Positions 1 through 7,764 of a stretch of 64,000 nt of DNA are shown one piece after another; the stretch's first letter is position 1, and every line of letters starts with the position of its first letter. Made by a program: the position numbers and the translations under genes. Source of the DNA: Streptomyces lichenis (GTDB taxonomy: Bacteria; Actinomycetota; Actinomycetes; Streptomycetales; Streptomycetaceae); the NCBI RefSeq assembly GCF_023218175.1, contig NZ_JALPTH010000031.1:25786-89785 (forward strand), read 5' to 3'. The notes under the pieces were generated by a model, which had not been told where the DNA came from, did no database searches, and saw only the letters and a program-made list of their open reading frames with translations.

Positions 1-1490
1 TCTTCCTCAGCTTCCCGCCGCGGCCGCTGTGGTGGCTCGCGATCCCCGCCTTCGCGCTGCTCGGCTGGGTGCTGCGCGGCCGTCGGCTGCGCGCAGGGTT
101 CGGGCTCGGGTATCTGGCCGGGCTGGGGTTCCTGGCGCCGCTGCTGGTGTGGACCGGCGAGGAGGTCGGGCCGGTGCCGTGGCTGGCGCTGGTCGCCGCC
201 GAGGCGGTGTTCGTCGGCGCCACCGGGCTGCTCACCGCCGCCGTCTCCCGGCTGCCCGCCTGGCCGGTGTTCGCCGCGGCGGTCTGGGTTGCGGGCGAGG
301 CGGCCCGCGCCCGGGTGCCGTTCGGCGGCTTCCCCTGGGGAAAGATCGCCTTCGGCCAGGCCGACGGCTTCCTGCTTCCCCTCGCCGCGGTGGGGGGCAC
401 GCCGGTGCTGGGCTTCGCGGTCGCGCTGTGCGGCTACGGGCTGTACGAGGCGGTCCGCCTGGGGCTGACCGCCCGCCGTACCGGCACCCTGCCGCGCGGA
501 CCGCTCGCCGCCGCGGCCCTCGCGCTGCTCGCCCCGTTCGCCGGCGCGGCGGCCGCGCTGCCGCTGGTCTCGGACGCCCCCGAGGAGGGCACCGCCACCG
601 TCGCCGCCATCCAGGGCAACGTGCCCCGGCTCGGCCTGGACTTCAACGCGCAGCGCCGCGCGGTGCTGGACAACCACGCCGACCGCACCCGGCAGCTCGC
701 CGCCGACGTGGCCGCCGGCAAGGAGAAGAAGCCCGACTTCGTGCTGTGGCCGGAGAACTCCTCCGACCTCGACCCCTACCGCAACCCCGACGCCCGCGAG
801 GTCATCGACGGCGCGGTCCGGGCGATCGGGGTGCCCACGGTGATCGGCGCCGTCCTCACCCCGGACACCGGCAGGCTGCGCAACACCCTCATCCAGTGGG
901 ACCCCGGGCGCGGCCCGGTCGCCACCTACGACAAGCGCCATGTGCAGCCGTTCGGCGAGTACATCCCGATGCGCTCCCTGGTGCGGGTCTTCAACAAGGA
1001 CGTGGACCGGGTCAGCCGGGACTTCGGGCCGGGCAGCGCGGTCGGCGTCTTCGACCTGGCCGGCACCCGGGTCGGGCTGGTCACCTGCTACGAGGCGGCC
1101 TTCGACTGGGCCGCCCGGGACACCGTCACCGACGGCGCCCGGCTGATCTCGGTGCCCAGCAACAACGCCACCTTCGGGCGCAGCGAGATGACCTACCAGC
1201 AGCTCGCCATGTCCCGGGTGCGGGCGGTCGAGCACAGCCGCGCCGTGGTCGTCCCGGTGACCAGCGGGGTCAGCGCGATCATCCGCCCGGACGGCACCGT
1301 GGTGGAGCAGACCCGGATGTTCACCCCCGACGCCCTGGTGGACGAGGTCCCGCTGCGCTCCTCGCTCACCCCGGCCACCCGGCTGGGCGTGCTGCCGGAG
1401 TGCCTGCTGCTGGGCGGAGGCGCGGCGGGGATCGTCTGGGCCGGGGTGCTCGGCGCCCGGCGCCGGCGGGGCCGCACGGCAGCCCCGTAG
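1..1490 (+). CDS. lnt: Apolipoprotein N-acyltransferase, 5'-truncated by window edge
   Basis: Transfers the third acyl chain to the N-terminal cysteine of lipoproteins at the outer face of the membrane. The reading frame is open from base 3, and the residues before the first possible GTG (base 69) already look like an Lnt N-terminus (SFPPRPLWWLA), so the true start lies outside the window. Several hydrophobic segments come first, followed by a nitrilase-like domain. The catalytic triad is visible as Glu in WPENSSD (near base 751), Lys in YDKRHVQPFGEY (near 930) and Cys in VTCYEAAF (near 1087). A final membrane segment precedes the Arg-rich tail. The next gene begins 52 bases later on the same strand. 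The family call is firm; only the start is missing. Confidence 0.93.
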   Translation, partial: FLSFPPRPLWWLAIPAFALLGWVLRGRRLRAGFGLGYLAGLGFLAPLLVWTGEEVGPVPWLALVAAEAVFVGATGLLTAAVSRLPAWPVFAAAVWVAGEAARARVPFGGFPWGKIAFGQADGFLLPLAAVGGTPVLGFAVALCGYGLYEAVRLGLTARRTGTLPRGPLAAAALALLAPFAGAAAALPLVSDAPEEGTATVAAIQGNVPRLGLDFNAQRRAVLDNHADRTRQLAADVAAGKEKKPDFVLWPENSSDLDPYRNPDAREVIDGAVRAIGVPTVIGAVLTPDTGRLRNTLIQWDPGRGPVATYDKRHVQPFGEYIPMRSLVRVFNKDVDRVSRDFGPGSAVGVFDLAGTRVGLVTCYEAAFDWAARDTVTDGARLISVPSNNATFGRSEMTYQQLAMSRVRAVEHSRAVVVPVTSGVSAIIRPDGTVVEQTRMFTPDALVDEVPLRSSLTPATRLGVLPECLLLGGGAAGIVWAGVLGARRRRGRTAAP

Positions 1491-1529
1491 ACCGCCCGCC
1501 GCCGTTTCCGTCGCCCGACGCCGGGCCCC

Positions 1530-1535
1530 TAGGGT
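1530..1535 (+). promoter_or_regulatory. -10-like hexamer for leaderless Nudix transcript
   Basis: TAGGGT lies seven bases before the ATG at 1543, the spacing seen in leaderless streptomycete transcripts where transcription starts at or next to the start codon. No convincing -35 element was found and no ribosome binding site precedes the ATG. Inference only. Confidence 0.35.
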
Positions 1536-1542
1536 GGCCGGT

Positions 1543-2016
1543 ATGGCGATTCCCGACTTCCTCCGCGAGATCCGGGCCACCCTCGGCCACCAGCTGCTCT
1601 TCCTGCCCGGTGTCTCGGCCGTCGTGCTGGACGACGGGGGCCGGGTGCTGCTGGGGCGGCGGTCGGACACCGGCCGCTGGTCGATCATCGGCGGCATCCC
1701 GGAGCCGGGGGAGCAGCCCGCCGAGGCGATCGTGCGCGAGGTGCACGAGGAGACCGCCGTCGACTGCGTGGCCGAGCGGGTCGTGCTGGTGCAGACCCTG
1801 GACCCGGTCACCTACCCGGGCGGCGACCGGTGCCAGTACCTGGACATCTGCTTCCGCTGCCGGGCCACCGGGGGCGAGGCCCGGGTCAACGACGACGAGT
1901 CGCTGGAGGTCGGCTGGTTCCGGCCGGACGCCCTGCCGCCGATGCGGGAGTACGAGACCTTCCGGATCAAGCAGGCGCTCGCCGACGCCCCGACCTGGTT
2001 CGAGGCTCCTTCCTGA
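1543..2016 (+). CDS. Nudix hydrolase
   Basis: Predicted cytoplasmic pyrophosphohydrolase of nucleoside-diphosphate derivatives. The 157-residue protein carries a Nudix box at about residues 51-73: G(x5)E, then REVHEE followed by TAV, so the usual glycine near the end of the box is alanine. The metal-binding REVHEE core is intact. An in-frame GTG nine bases upstream would add three residues; the ATG was chosen because a -10-like TAGGGT sits seven bases before it, as expected for a leaderless message. The gene ends 14 bases before the stop of the convergent XRE-cupin gene. The substrate cannot be read from the sequence. Confidence 0.88.
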   Translation: MAIPDFLREIRATLGHQLLFLPGVSAVVLDDGGRVLLGRRSDTGRWSIIGGIPEPGEQPAEAIVREVHEETAVDCVAERVVLVQTLDPVTYPGGDRCQYLDICFRCRATGGEARVNDDESLEVGWFRPDALPPMREYETFRIKQALADAPTWFEAPS

Positions 2017-2030
2017 GTCCGGCTCGCCGC

Positions 2031-2624
2031 CTACTCGGCGGTGCCGGCCCGGGGGCGGGCCCGCAGATGGGCGCGCTCGCCCTGGCGGCCGAACAGGCTG
2101 AGGAACTCCACCGGTCTGGCGTCCGCCGAGCCGAACCAGTGCGGCACCCGGCAGTCGAACTCGGCGGCCTCACCCGGGGCCAGCACCAGGTCGTGCTCGC
2201 CGAGGATCACCCGCAGCCGCCCGTCGAGCACGTACATCCACTCGTAGCCGTCATGGGTCTTCGGCTCGCGCTCCTCCTCCGCCGTCCGGCCGGGCAGGAT
2301 CAGCTTGTACGCCTGGATCCCGCCGGGGCGCCGGGTCAGCGGGACCATGGTGCGGCCGTGCTGGGTCACCGGGCGCATATGGATCCGCGGGTCCCCGGTC
2401 GGCGGAGCGCCGACCAGCTCGTCCAGCGTCACCCCATGGGCGCGGGCCAGCGGCAGCAGCAGCTCCAGGGTGGGCCGGCGGTCCCCGGACTCCAACCGGG
2501 ACAGGGTGCTCACCGAGATGCCGGTCGCCTCCGACAGGGCGGCCAGGGTGCTCTCCCGCCGCTTGCGCAGCGCGCGGAGCCGGGGCCCCACCGACTCCAG
2601 GGTCTGATCCGGTTCGACGTCCAT
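2031..2624 (-). CDS. XRE-family regulator with C-terminal cupin
   Basis: Transcription factor of 197 residues. An N-terminal helix-turn-helix (about 12-70, with the core ALSEATGISVSTLSRLESG) is followed by a cupin domain (about 105-185) with THDGYEWMYVLDG and a second conserved patch around PHWFG. In this family the cupin is thought to sense a small ligand or metal. The gene is divergent from the flavoprotein at 2703; the 78 bases between them hold overlapping TTGCC/GGCAA inverted repeats. Control of both itself and the flavoprotein is therefore likely. The ATG at 2624 puts the HTH at the expected distance from the N-terminus. The ligand is unknown. Confidence 0.88.
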   Translation of the reverse strand: MDVEPDQTLESVGPRLRALRKRRESTLAALSEATGISVSTLSRLESGDRRPTLELLLPLARAHGVTLDELVGAPPTGDPRIHMRPVTQHGRTMVPLTRRPGGIQAYKLILPGRTAEEEREPKTHDGYEWMYVLDGRLRVILGEHDLVLAPGEAAEFDCRVPHWFGSADARPVEFLSLFGRQGERAHLRARPRAGTAE

Positions 2625-2633
2625 GCCCACCAG

Positions 2634-2660
2634 CTTGCCACTTCGGCAAGGTGCTTTGCC
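2634..2660. promoter_or_regulatory. Candidate operator, overlapping inverted repeats between XRE-cupin and flavoprotein genes
   Basis: CTTGCC (2634-2639), five bases, then GGCAAG (2645-2650) form a perfect inverted repeat. The right half is reused in a second one, GGCAA (2645-2649) with TTGCC (2656-2660). The site starts ten bases upstream of the regulator ATG and sits in the shared divergent promoter region, which suits an autoregulated XRE repressor. The binding assignment is inference. Confidence 0.55.
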
Positions 2661-2702
2661 AGGGGCCGGGTGGGCGCGGCACGGTCGGACCCGGAGGTGG
2701 TC

Positions 2703-3680
2703 ATGGTGACCGGTGAGACGAACGGTGTGAGCGGCGCGTACGACGTGGTGGTGGTCGGTGGCGGTGCCGCCGGACTGAGCGGGGCGCTGACCCTGGCCCG
2801 GGCCCGGCGCTCCGTCCTGGTGGTCGACGCGGGCGAGCCGCGCAACGCCCCGGCGACCGGGGTGCACGGGCTGCTGGCGCTGGACGGGGTACCCCCGGCC
2901 GAGCTGCTGGCCCGCGGCCGCGAGGAGGTGCGCGGCTACGGCGGCCGGGTGGTGCGTGCGGAGGTGAGCGGCGCGGTACGGGACGGGGACGGGTTCGCCG
3001 TGTCGCTGGCCGGCGGCGGGAGCGTCCGGGCCCGCCGGCTGCTGGTGACCGCGGGGCTGGTGGACCGGCTGCCCCCGGTGCCGGGGCTGGGGGAGCGGTG
3101 GGGGCGGGATGTGCTGCACTGCCCGTACTGCCACGGCTGGGAGATCCGGGACCGGGCCGTCGGGGTGCTCGCCACCGGGCCGAACTCCCCGCACCAGGCG
3201 CTGCTGTTCCGGCAGTGGACCGCGGACGTGGTGTACCTCGCCCATGACACCGTGCCGCCCGCCGGCGAGGAGGCCGAGCGGCTGGCCGCCCGCGGGATCA
3301 CCGTGGTCACCGGCGAGGTGGCGGCCGTGGAGAGCGCCGGGGACCGGCTGACCGGGGTGCGGCTCGCCGACGGCACGGTGGTGGCCCGCCAGGCGCTCGC
3401 GGTGGCCACCCGGATGGAGGCCCGGGCCGGGTTCCTCGCCGGTCTCGGGCTGCGGACGGTGGAGCACCCGGCCGGGTTCGGCGAGCACCTGGTGACCGAT
3501 CCGACCGGCCGCACCGAGGTGCCCGGGGTGTGGGCGGCCGGCAATGTGACGGACCTGTCCGCCCAGGTCGGCGCCGCCGCCTCGGCCGCCGCCTTCGCGG
3601 CCGCCCGGATCAACGCCGACCTGGTGACCGAGGAGACGGACCGGGCCCTCGCCGCGCACCGCTCCGCGGCGCCGGTGTGA
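2703..3680 (+). CDS. Thioredoxin-reductase-like FAD-dependent oxidoreductase
   Basis: Flavoprotein of 325 residues, the size of low-molecular-weight thioredoxin reductase. The FAD-binding GGGAAG motif is at 19-24, a redox-active pair CPYC at 140-143 followed by HGWE, and the C-terminal FAD motif near VWAAGNVTD. The position expected for the NADPH-binding glycine motif reads GVLATGPNSPHQ, not the canonical GGGxSA, so cofactor use may differ from true TrxR. The CxxCHGxE arrangement is shared with TrxR-like disulfide-handling enzymes of the GliT/HlmI type. GGAGG precedes the ATG by about five bases. The divergent XRE-cupin gene is the likely regulator. The substrate is not known. Confidence 0.83.
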   Translation: MVTGETNGVSGAYDVVVVGGGAAGLSGALTLARARRSVLVVDAGEPRNAPATGVHGLLALDGVPPAELLARGREEVRGYGGRVVRAEVSGAVRDGDGFAVSLAGGGSVRARRLLVTAGLVDRLPPVPGLGERWGRDVLHCPYCHGWEIRDRAVGVLATGPNSPHQALLFRQWTADVVYLAHDTVPPAGEEAERLAARGITVVTGEVAAVESAGDRLTGVRLADGTVVARQALAVATRMEARAGFLAGLGLRTVEHPAGFGEHLVTDPTGRTEVPGVWAAGNVTDLSAQVGAAASAAAFAAARINADLVTEETDRALAAHRSAAPV

Positions 3681-3936
3681 GCGGCGGGGCCGCGCCCGGC
3701 CCGAGCCGCGCCGCCGCCCCGGGCGGCTGCCCGGGGGCTTCCGGTGCTCGGGGACGACGGTCTGCGGTGGCCGGGCGAGGGGCGCCGCCCACCAGAAGCC
3801 GTCGACCCCGGCCTGGGCCATAGGGCCCCATCGGGCCTGAGCCGCGCCGCCGCGTGCGCGCTGTCCCGTACGGCCGGGTCCGGCCCTGACGCGTACGGCC
3901 GGGTGCGGCCGCTCCCCGGTGGCCCGGGTGGCCGGG

Positions 3937-4335
3937 TCAGGGGAGGCGGGTGCGGACCAGGCGGTGCAGGGCCCAGCGGGCCGGGAGGGCGTAGGCGGCG
4001 AGGGCCGGGGGCGGGCCGGTCAGCCGCAGCACCGTCCGCGTACCGCCGTCCGGACCCGGCCGGACCTCGTGGTGAAGGCGCAGGCGGACCGGGCCCAGCC
4101 GCACCCGCCAGCTCCAGGAGCGGTCCGCCTCGTCCACCGACTCCACGGTGAAGGCGGCCCGGATCCCGAGCCAGGACACCACCTCGCCGCGCAGCCCGGG
4201 CCGGATCCGCTCCGCGTCCGTGCGCACCGCCCTGATCTGCGGCGACCAGGAGGACCACAGCCCGGGTGCGGTGTAGCGCCGCCACACCTCGCCGGGCGGG
4301 GCCGGGCCGGTCGCGTGCAGCGTCAGCGACGCCAC
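3937..4335 (-). CDS. SRPBCC (polyketide cyclase/START-like) domain protein
   Basis: A 132-residue single-domain protein with the START/SRPBCC signature: a beta strand ending in HATGPAPPGEVW, the conserved turn LWSSWSPQI, then alternating strands (IRAAFTVESVDEADRSWSW) and a long C-terminal helix. Family members bind hydrophobic ligands. The GTG at 4335 is preceded by GGAG at seven bases; another GTG at 4350 is possible. It lies just downstream of the HU-like gene on the same strand (stop at 4361), so the two are probably co-transcribed. The ligand is unknown. Confidence 0.72.
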   Translation of the reverse strand: MASLTLHATGPAPPGEVWRRYTAPGLWSSWSPQIRAVRTDAERIRPGLRGEVVSWLGIRAAFTVESVDEADRSWSWRVRLGPVRLRLHHEVRPGPDGGTRTVLRLTGPPPALAAYALPARWALHRLVRTRLP

Positions 4336-4360
4336 CGGCCGGCTCCGCACCGCCGGGCGC

Positions 4361-4618
4361 TCATCCGGTGCTGCCCCGGAGGAACTCGACCAGCGCCTTC
4401 CCGGGCCGGAGCGCCGCCGCGCCGTCCTCCGCGTGGAAGTCGCCGAACCCCAGCAGGGCCACCGTCTGGCCCGCCCGGATGGCCTCGGCGATCGACCCGG
4501 AGTGCTCCACGGTGCCGAACAGCGCGTCGACCACCCGCCCCACGTCCTCCGGCCCGAGGCCGCCACCGTCCTGTGCGGCCTTGCGGACCGTGGCCTCGAT
4601 CAGCCCGGACCTGTCCAT
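4361..4618 (-). CDS. Short HU-like protein lacking the DNA-binding beta arm
   Basis: An 85-residue protein that aligns with HU/IHF along its helical dimerisation body (LIEATVRKAA, then VVDALFGTVEHS) and keeps the GFGDF turn and the C-terminal RPGKAL helix. The roughly 25-residue beta-ribbon arm that normally lies between those two motifs and inserts into the DNA minor groove is missing; only a few residues (HAEDGAAA) join them. It may therefore be a non-DNA-bending HU relative, a heterodimer partner, or a protein-binding derivative. The ATG at 4618 is the natural start. It precedes the SRPBCC gene in an apparent two-gene unit and is divergent from the hydrolase at 4843. Confidence 0.72.
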   Translation of the reverse strand: MDRSGLIEATVRKAAQDGGGLGPEDVGRVVDALFGTVEHSGSIAEAIRAGQTVALLGFGDFHAEDGAAALRPGKALVEFLRGSTG

Positions 4619-4842
4619 GGCTCACCCGTCCCTCACTGCGTCGTGCCGCCCGTCCCGTTCCCGGCCATCGTGGCACCCGGCGCCCGCGCGCGCCCGCAGC
4701 CGTACGCCGCCCGGTGGACGCCGGGCCCTCGCGGGGCGGCCGCCCGAGTTGCGGCGGCCGGGCGGCGCCTCAGGATGGGCGGCGGCGCGGTCGGGCCGGG
4801 TGAGGAAGGCCCGGGCGGCGCCCGACGGGAAGGACGGACGCT

Positions 4843-5670
4843 GTGCCGATCTGTACGACACGTGACGGGGTGGACCTCTTCTACCAGGACTGGGGGCAGG
4901 GGCGGCCGGTGGTCTTCATCCACGGCTGGCCGCTCAACGGCGACGCCTGGCAGGACCAGATGAAAGCGGTCGCGGACGCCGGCTACCGCGCGGTCGCCCA
5001 CGACCGGCGGGGCCACGGCCGCTCCGCCCCGGTGTTCGACGGCTATGACTTCGACACCTTCGCCGACGACCTCGACGACCTGCTCACCACGCTCGACCTG
5101 CGGGACGCCACCCTGGTGGGCCACTCGATGGGCGGCGGCGAACTGGCCCGCTACATCGGCCGGCACGGCACCGGACGGGTCCGCTCCGCCGTCCTGCTGT
5201 CGGCGATCCCCCCGCTGATGCTCCAGGGCCCGGACAACCCGGAGGGCGTACCGGAGGAGGTCTTCGACGGGCTGCGCAAGGGCATCCTCGACGAGCGCTC
5301 GCAGTTCTGGCGGGAGACCGCGGTCGGCTTCCTGAGCGCGAACCGCGAGGGCACCAGGGCGACCCAGGGCAACCAGGACGCGTTCTGGTACATGGCCATG
5401 GCGCAGCGGATCGAGGGCGGGGTGCGCTGTGTGGACGCCTTCGCCTACACCGACTTCCACGCCGACCTGGCCGCGTTCGACGTGCCCACCCTGGTGGTGC
5501 ACGGCGACGACGACCAGATCGTGCCGATCGACGCCACCGGCCGCAAGGCGGCCCAGCTGATCGCGGACGCGACCCTGAAGGTCTACGAGGGCGGCTCGCA
5601 CGGCATCGCGATGGTGCCGGGCGACAAGGCGCGGTTCAACGCCGATCTGCTGGAGTTCCTCGGCCGGTGA
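4843..5670 (+). CDS. Alpha/beta hydrolase, non-heme haloperoxidase type
   Basis: Cytoplasmic alpha/beta hydrolase of 275 residues, the length of cofactor-free bacterial haloperoxidases/perhydrolases. The catalytic triad is visible: Ser about 95 in GHSMGGG, Asp about 224 in HGDDDQIVP and His about 253 in GGSHGI; the oxyanion-hole motif is HGWP. Relatives hydrolyse esters and, with acetate and peroxide, show non-specific halogenation activity in vitro. The GTG start follows a purine-rich GAAGGA element. The gene ends in a long hairpin shared with the convergent reductase at 5754. The physiological substrate is unknown. Confidence 0.9.
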   Translation: MPICTTRDGVDLFYQDWGQGRPVVFIHGWPLNGDAWQDQMKAVADAGYRAVAHDRRGHGRSAPVFDGYDFDTFADDLDDLLTTLDLRDATLVGHSMGGGELARYIGRHGTGRVRSAVLLSAIPPLMLQGPDNPEGVPEEVFDGLRKGILDERSQFWRETAVGFLSANREGTRATQGNQDAFWYMAMAQRIEGGVRCVDAFAYTDFHADLAAFDVPTLVVHGDDDQIVPIDATGRKAAQLIADATLKVYEGGSHGIAMVPGDKARFNADLLEFLGR

Positions 5671-5697
5671 TCCCGCCGATCGGCGCCTGCCGGAGGC

Positions 5698-5750
5698 GGT
5701 CGCGGTGCGGTCCGGCGCGTCCCCCGCGCGGGTCGGACCGCACCGCGACC
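5698..5750. terminator. Long bidirectional hairpin between convergent genes
   Basis: Perfect 17-bp arms (5698-5714 and 5734-5750) enclose an 18-base spacer that itself contains a small GCGCG/CGCGC stem. It lies between the hydrolase stop (5670) and the reductase stop (5754), so it can terminate both transcripts. Confidence 0.82.
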
Positions 5751-5753
5751 GGG

Positions 5754-6683
5754 TCAGCCGGCCGTCCCCGTACCCACCGGCCCGTCGAGCGGGGCGGCGA
5801 GGACGTCGGTGATCCGGATGAACCCGTCCGCGCCGTGGCCGAGTCCGACGGCCCGGCGCGCCATCCCCTCCGCCGCGCGCATCACCCCGCTGTCGATGCC
5901 GTGCGCCTCGGCGGCGTGGACGATGTGCGCCATGGAGGACACCGCGGAGGTCAGCGGGTTGCCCTCGCCGGCGAACCGGCCCTCGTCCAGCTCCGACGCG
6001 GTCTCCTCGAACAGCGGCGGCAGGATGGCGGCGATGCCCTGGGCGAAGGGCGCGAGTTCACGGGCGCTCACCCCCTCCGCCCGGGCCAGCGCCAGGGCGT
6101 GGGTCCACCCGGCCATGGCGGTCCAGAAGACGTCCAGCAGCGCCAGGTCGTACGCCGCCGCCCGGCCGGTGTCCTCGCCGAGGTGGGTGTGGGCGCCGCC
6201 CAGCGCCGCCAGGACCGGCCGGTGCTCCTCGTAGAGGTCCTTGGGCCCGCTGTGCAGGAAGACGGCGTGCCCGGTGCCGATGGTGGTGGTCGGCGTCATG
6301 ATGGCCCCGTCCAGGTAGCGGACGCCGTGCGCGGCCGCCCAGTCGGCGGTCTCGCGCGCCCGGTCCGGGGTGTCGGCGGTGAGGTTGACCACGGTGCGCC
6401 CCTTGAGCGCCGCCGCGACCCCCTCGGGCCGCAGCACCGCGTCGGCCGCGTCGTAGTCGACCACGCAGACCACGGTGAGCGGGCTCGCGGCGACCGCCTC
6501 GGCGGCGGTCGCCGCCCCGGTGGCGCCGCGCTCCAGCAGCTCCCGGTCCCGGCCGGGCGTACGGTTCCAGACCGTGGTGCGCACCCCGGCCGCCAGGAAG
6601 GCGCCCGCCAGCGCCCGGCCCATCGGGCCGAGCCCGAGCACGGTGACGGAGGGGGAGGAGCGGGGGGTGCCGGACAGTGACAT
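5754..6683 (-). CDS. NAD(P)-dependent oxidoreductase, imine-reductase/beta-hydroxyacid-dehydrogenase type
   Basis: A 309-residue protein with an N-terminal Rossmann domain (VTVLGLGPMGRALA at about residues 13-26, then WNRTPGRD suggesting NADPH preference) and an all-helical C-terminal dimerisation domain. The layout and length match imine reductases and the 6-phosphogluconate-dehydrogenase superfamily. Motifs DGAIMTPTTTIG and AAYDLALLDVFWT lie where imine reductases form the active-site cleft. The ATG at 6683 was chosen because the Rossmann fold starts shortly after it. It diverges from an HxlR regulator 79 bases away, a pairing typical of inducible detoxifying reductases. Confidence 0.82.
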   Translation of the reverse strand: MSLSGTPRSSPSVTVLGLGPMGRALAGAFLAAGVRTTVWNRTPGRDRELLERGATGAATAAEAVAASPLTVVCVVDYDAADAVLRPEGVAAALKGRTVVNLTADTPDRARETADWAAAHGVRYLDGAIMTPTTTIGTGHAVFLHSGPKDLYEEHRPVLAALGGAHTHLGEDTGRAAAYDLALLDVFWTAMAGWTHALALARAEGVSARELAPFAQGIAAILPPLFEETASELDEGRFAGEGNPLTSAVSSMAHIVHAAEAHGIDSGVMRAAEGMARRAVGLGHGADGFIRITDVLAAPLDGPVGTGTAG

Positions 6684-6762
6684 GCTGAGAGGCTCCTGAC
6701 TGGACGAGAGGGCGAACGGGCGCGTGGACGCGCGTGTTCGGGGACGACGAAGGGGGCGCGTG

Positions 6763-7113
6763 ATGACACGGAGCCGTGCCGAGGATCCGGACGTCTGCGG
6801 AGTAACGGCGGCGATCGCCGTGATCGACGGCAAGTGGAAGACGGCCCTGCTGTGGCTGCTGGAATCCGGTCCGCGCCGGCCGGGGCAACTGCGCCGGGAG
6901 CTGCCCGGGCTCAGTGAGAAGGTGCTGACCGCCACCCTCCGCGAGATGGCGGGGGACGGTCTGGTCGAGCGGGAGGTGCACGATGTGCTGCCGCTGAAGA
7001 CGGTCTACTCGCTCACGCCGTTCGGCCGTGAGCTGAGCGAGGCGCTGGCTCCGCTCTCCGACTGGGGCCACCGCCGGCTGGAGGTCCTCGCCGAGGCCCG
7101 CCGGTCCTCCTGA
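6763..7113 (+). CDS. HxlR-family transcriptional regulator
   Basis: A 116-residue winged-helix regulator. After a short N-terminus it shows the HxlR hallmarks: a cysteine (DVCGVTAA) just before the DGKWK motif, the recognition region LPGLSEKVLTATLREM and the wing VEREVHDVLPLKTVYSLT. In relatives such as YodB and HypR the N-terminal cysteine senses electrophiles. The ATG at 6763 follows AGGGGG by six bases; upstream GTG codons (6724, 6760) are less well supported. It is divergent from the reductase at 5754-6683 and probably controls it. Confidence 0.88.
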   Translation: MTRSRAEDPDVCGVTAAIAVIDGKWKTALLWLLESGPRRPGQLRRELPGLSEKVLTATLREMAGDGLVEREVHDVLPLKTVYSLTPFGRELSEALAPLSDWGHRRLEVLAEARRSS

Positions 7114-7177
7114 ACCCCATTCCCCGCCGCCCCCTCTCCGGTGCTCGATCCCTTGCGGGTTCCAGTCTCATACGGGC

Positions 7178-7230
7178 GGCGCGGGCCGCCAAGTACCCAC
7201 AAAAAGGTGGGTACCCGGGCGGCCCGCGCC
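7178..7230. terminator. Two-part long hairpin between convergent HxlR and monooxygenase genes
   Basis: Outer 13-bp arms (7178-7190 and 7218-7230) and inner 8-bp arms (7193-7200, GTACCCAC, and 7207-7214) are separated by a small internal loop and close on AAAAAG. It sits between stops at 7113 and 7256 and can serve both strands. Confidence 0.82.
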
Positions 7231-7255
7231 AAGGGAAGAGGGGGACGGCGGCGGC

Positions 7256-7594
7256 TCAGTGCGCGGGGGTGTGGCTGGAGACCACGCGGAACAGCCGGGG
7301 CTGCACATCGGTGGCGATCTTCGCCGCCTGGTCCATGTGGACCCGCGCCTCGGGGTTCTCCAGCATGGCGCGGTAGTGCTCCTCGGACTCCCACTGCGCG
7401 TAGTTGACGACCCGTTCGCCGTCCAGGCTGACGTGGAAGTTGGCGCGGAGGAAGCCGGGCTGGTGCCTCATGGTCTCCTCGGTGGCCCGGCCGAGGAGGT
7501 CGAGCAGTTCCTGCCGCCGGTCGGCCGGCACGGTGAAGACGTTGATCAGCGTCGCCACCGGGCGGTCGCCGACGATGTTCGCGGTAGCGGTCAT
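7256..7594 (-). CDS. Antibiotic-biosynthesis-monooxygenase (ABM) domain protein
   Basis: A 112-residue ferredoxin-like ABM-fold protein: TLINVFTVPADRRQELLDLL, HQPGFLRANFHVSLDGERVVNYAQWES and EHYRAMLENPEA are the family's strand-helix blocks. Members are cofactor-free monooxygenases or heme-binding/degrading homologues and act as small cytoplasmic dimers. The ATG at 7594 is the first of the frame that fits. It is transcribed in the same direction as alaS but separated from it by a terminator-like hairpin (7644-7676). Nothing nearby suggests an antibiotic pathway, so its role is open. Confidence 0.82.
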   Translation of the reverse strand: MTATANIVGDRPVATLINVFTVPADRRQELLDLLGRATEETMRHQPGFLRANFHVSLDGERVVNYAQWESEEHYRAMLENPEARVHMDQAAKIATDVQPRLFRVVSSHTPAH

Positions 7595-7643
7595 GGGGAG
7601 TGAGTTCCCCTTACCGGGGGCGGGGGAGCGGTACGCGGCGGTA

Positions 7644-7676
7644 GTCCCCCGCGCGGCGCAACCCGGTGCGGGGGAC
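7644..7676 (-). terminator. Hairpin downstream of alaS
   Basis: GTCCCCCGC (7644-7652) pairs with GCGGGGGAC (7668-7676) across a 15-base loop. It lies about 90 bases beyond the alaS stop and just upstream of the monooxygenase start, so it probably separates the two transcripts. Confidence 0.6.
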
Positions 7677-7764
7677 CCTTCGGCGTACGAAGCGGTGTAC
7701 CCGGTCGGCGGCCGGCGACCGGCCCCGTCAGCCGGGACCCTCGGCGTACCGCCGCTCCACCCGG

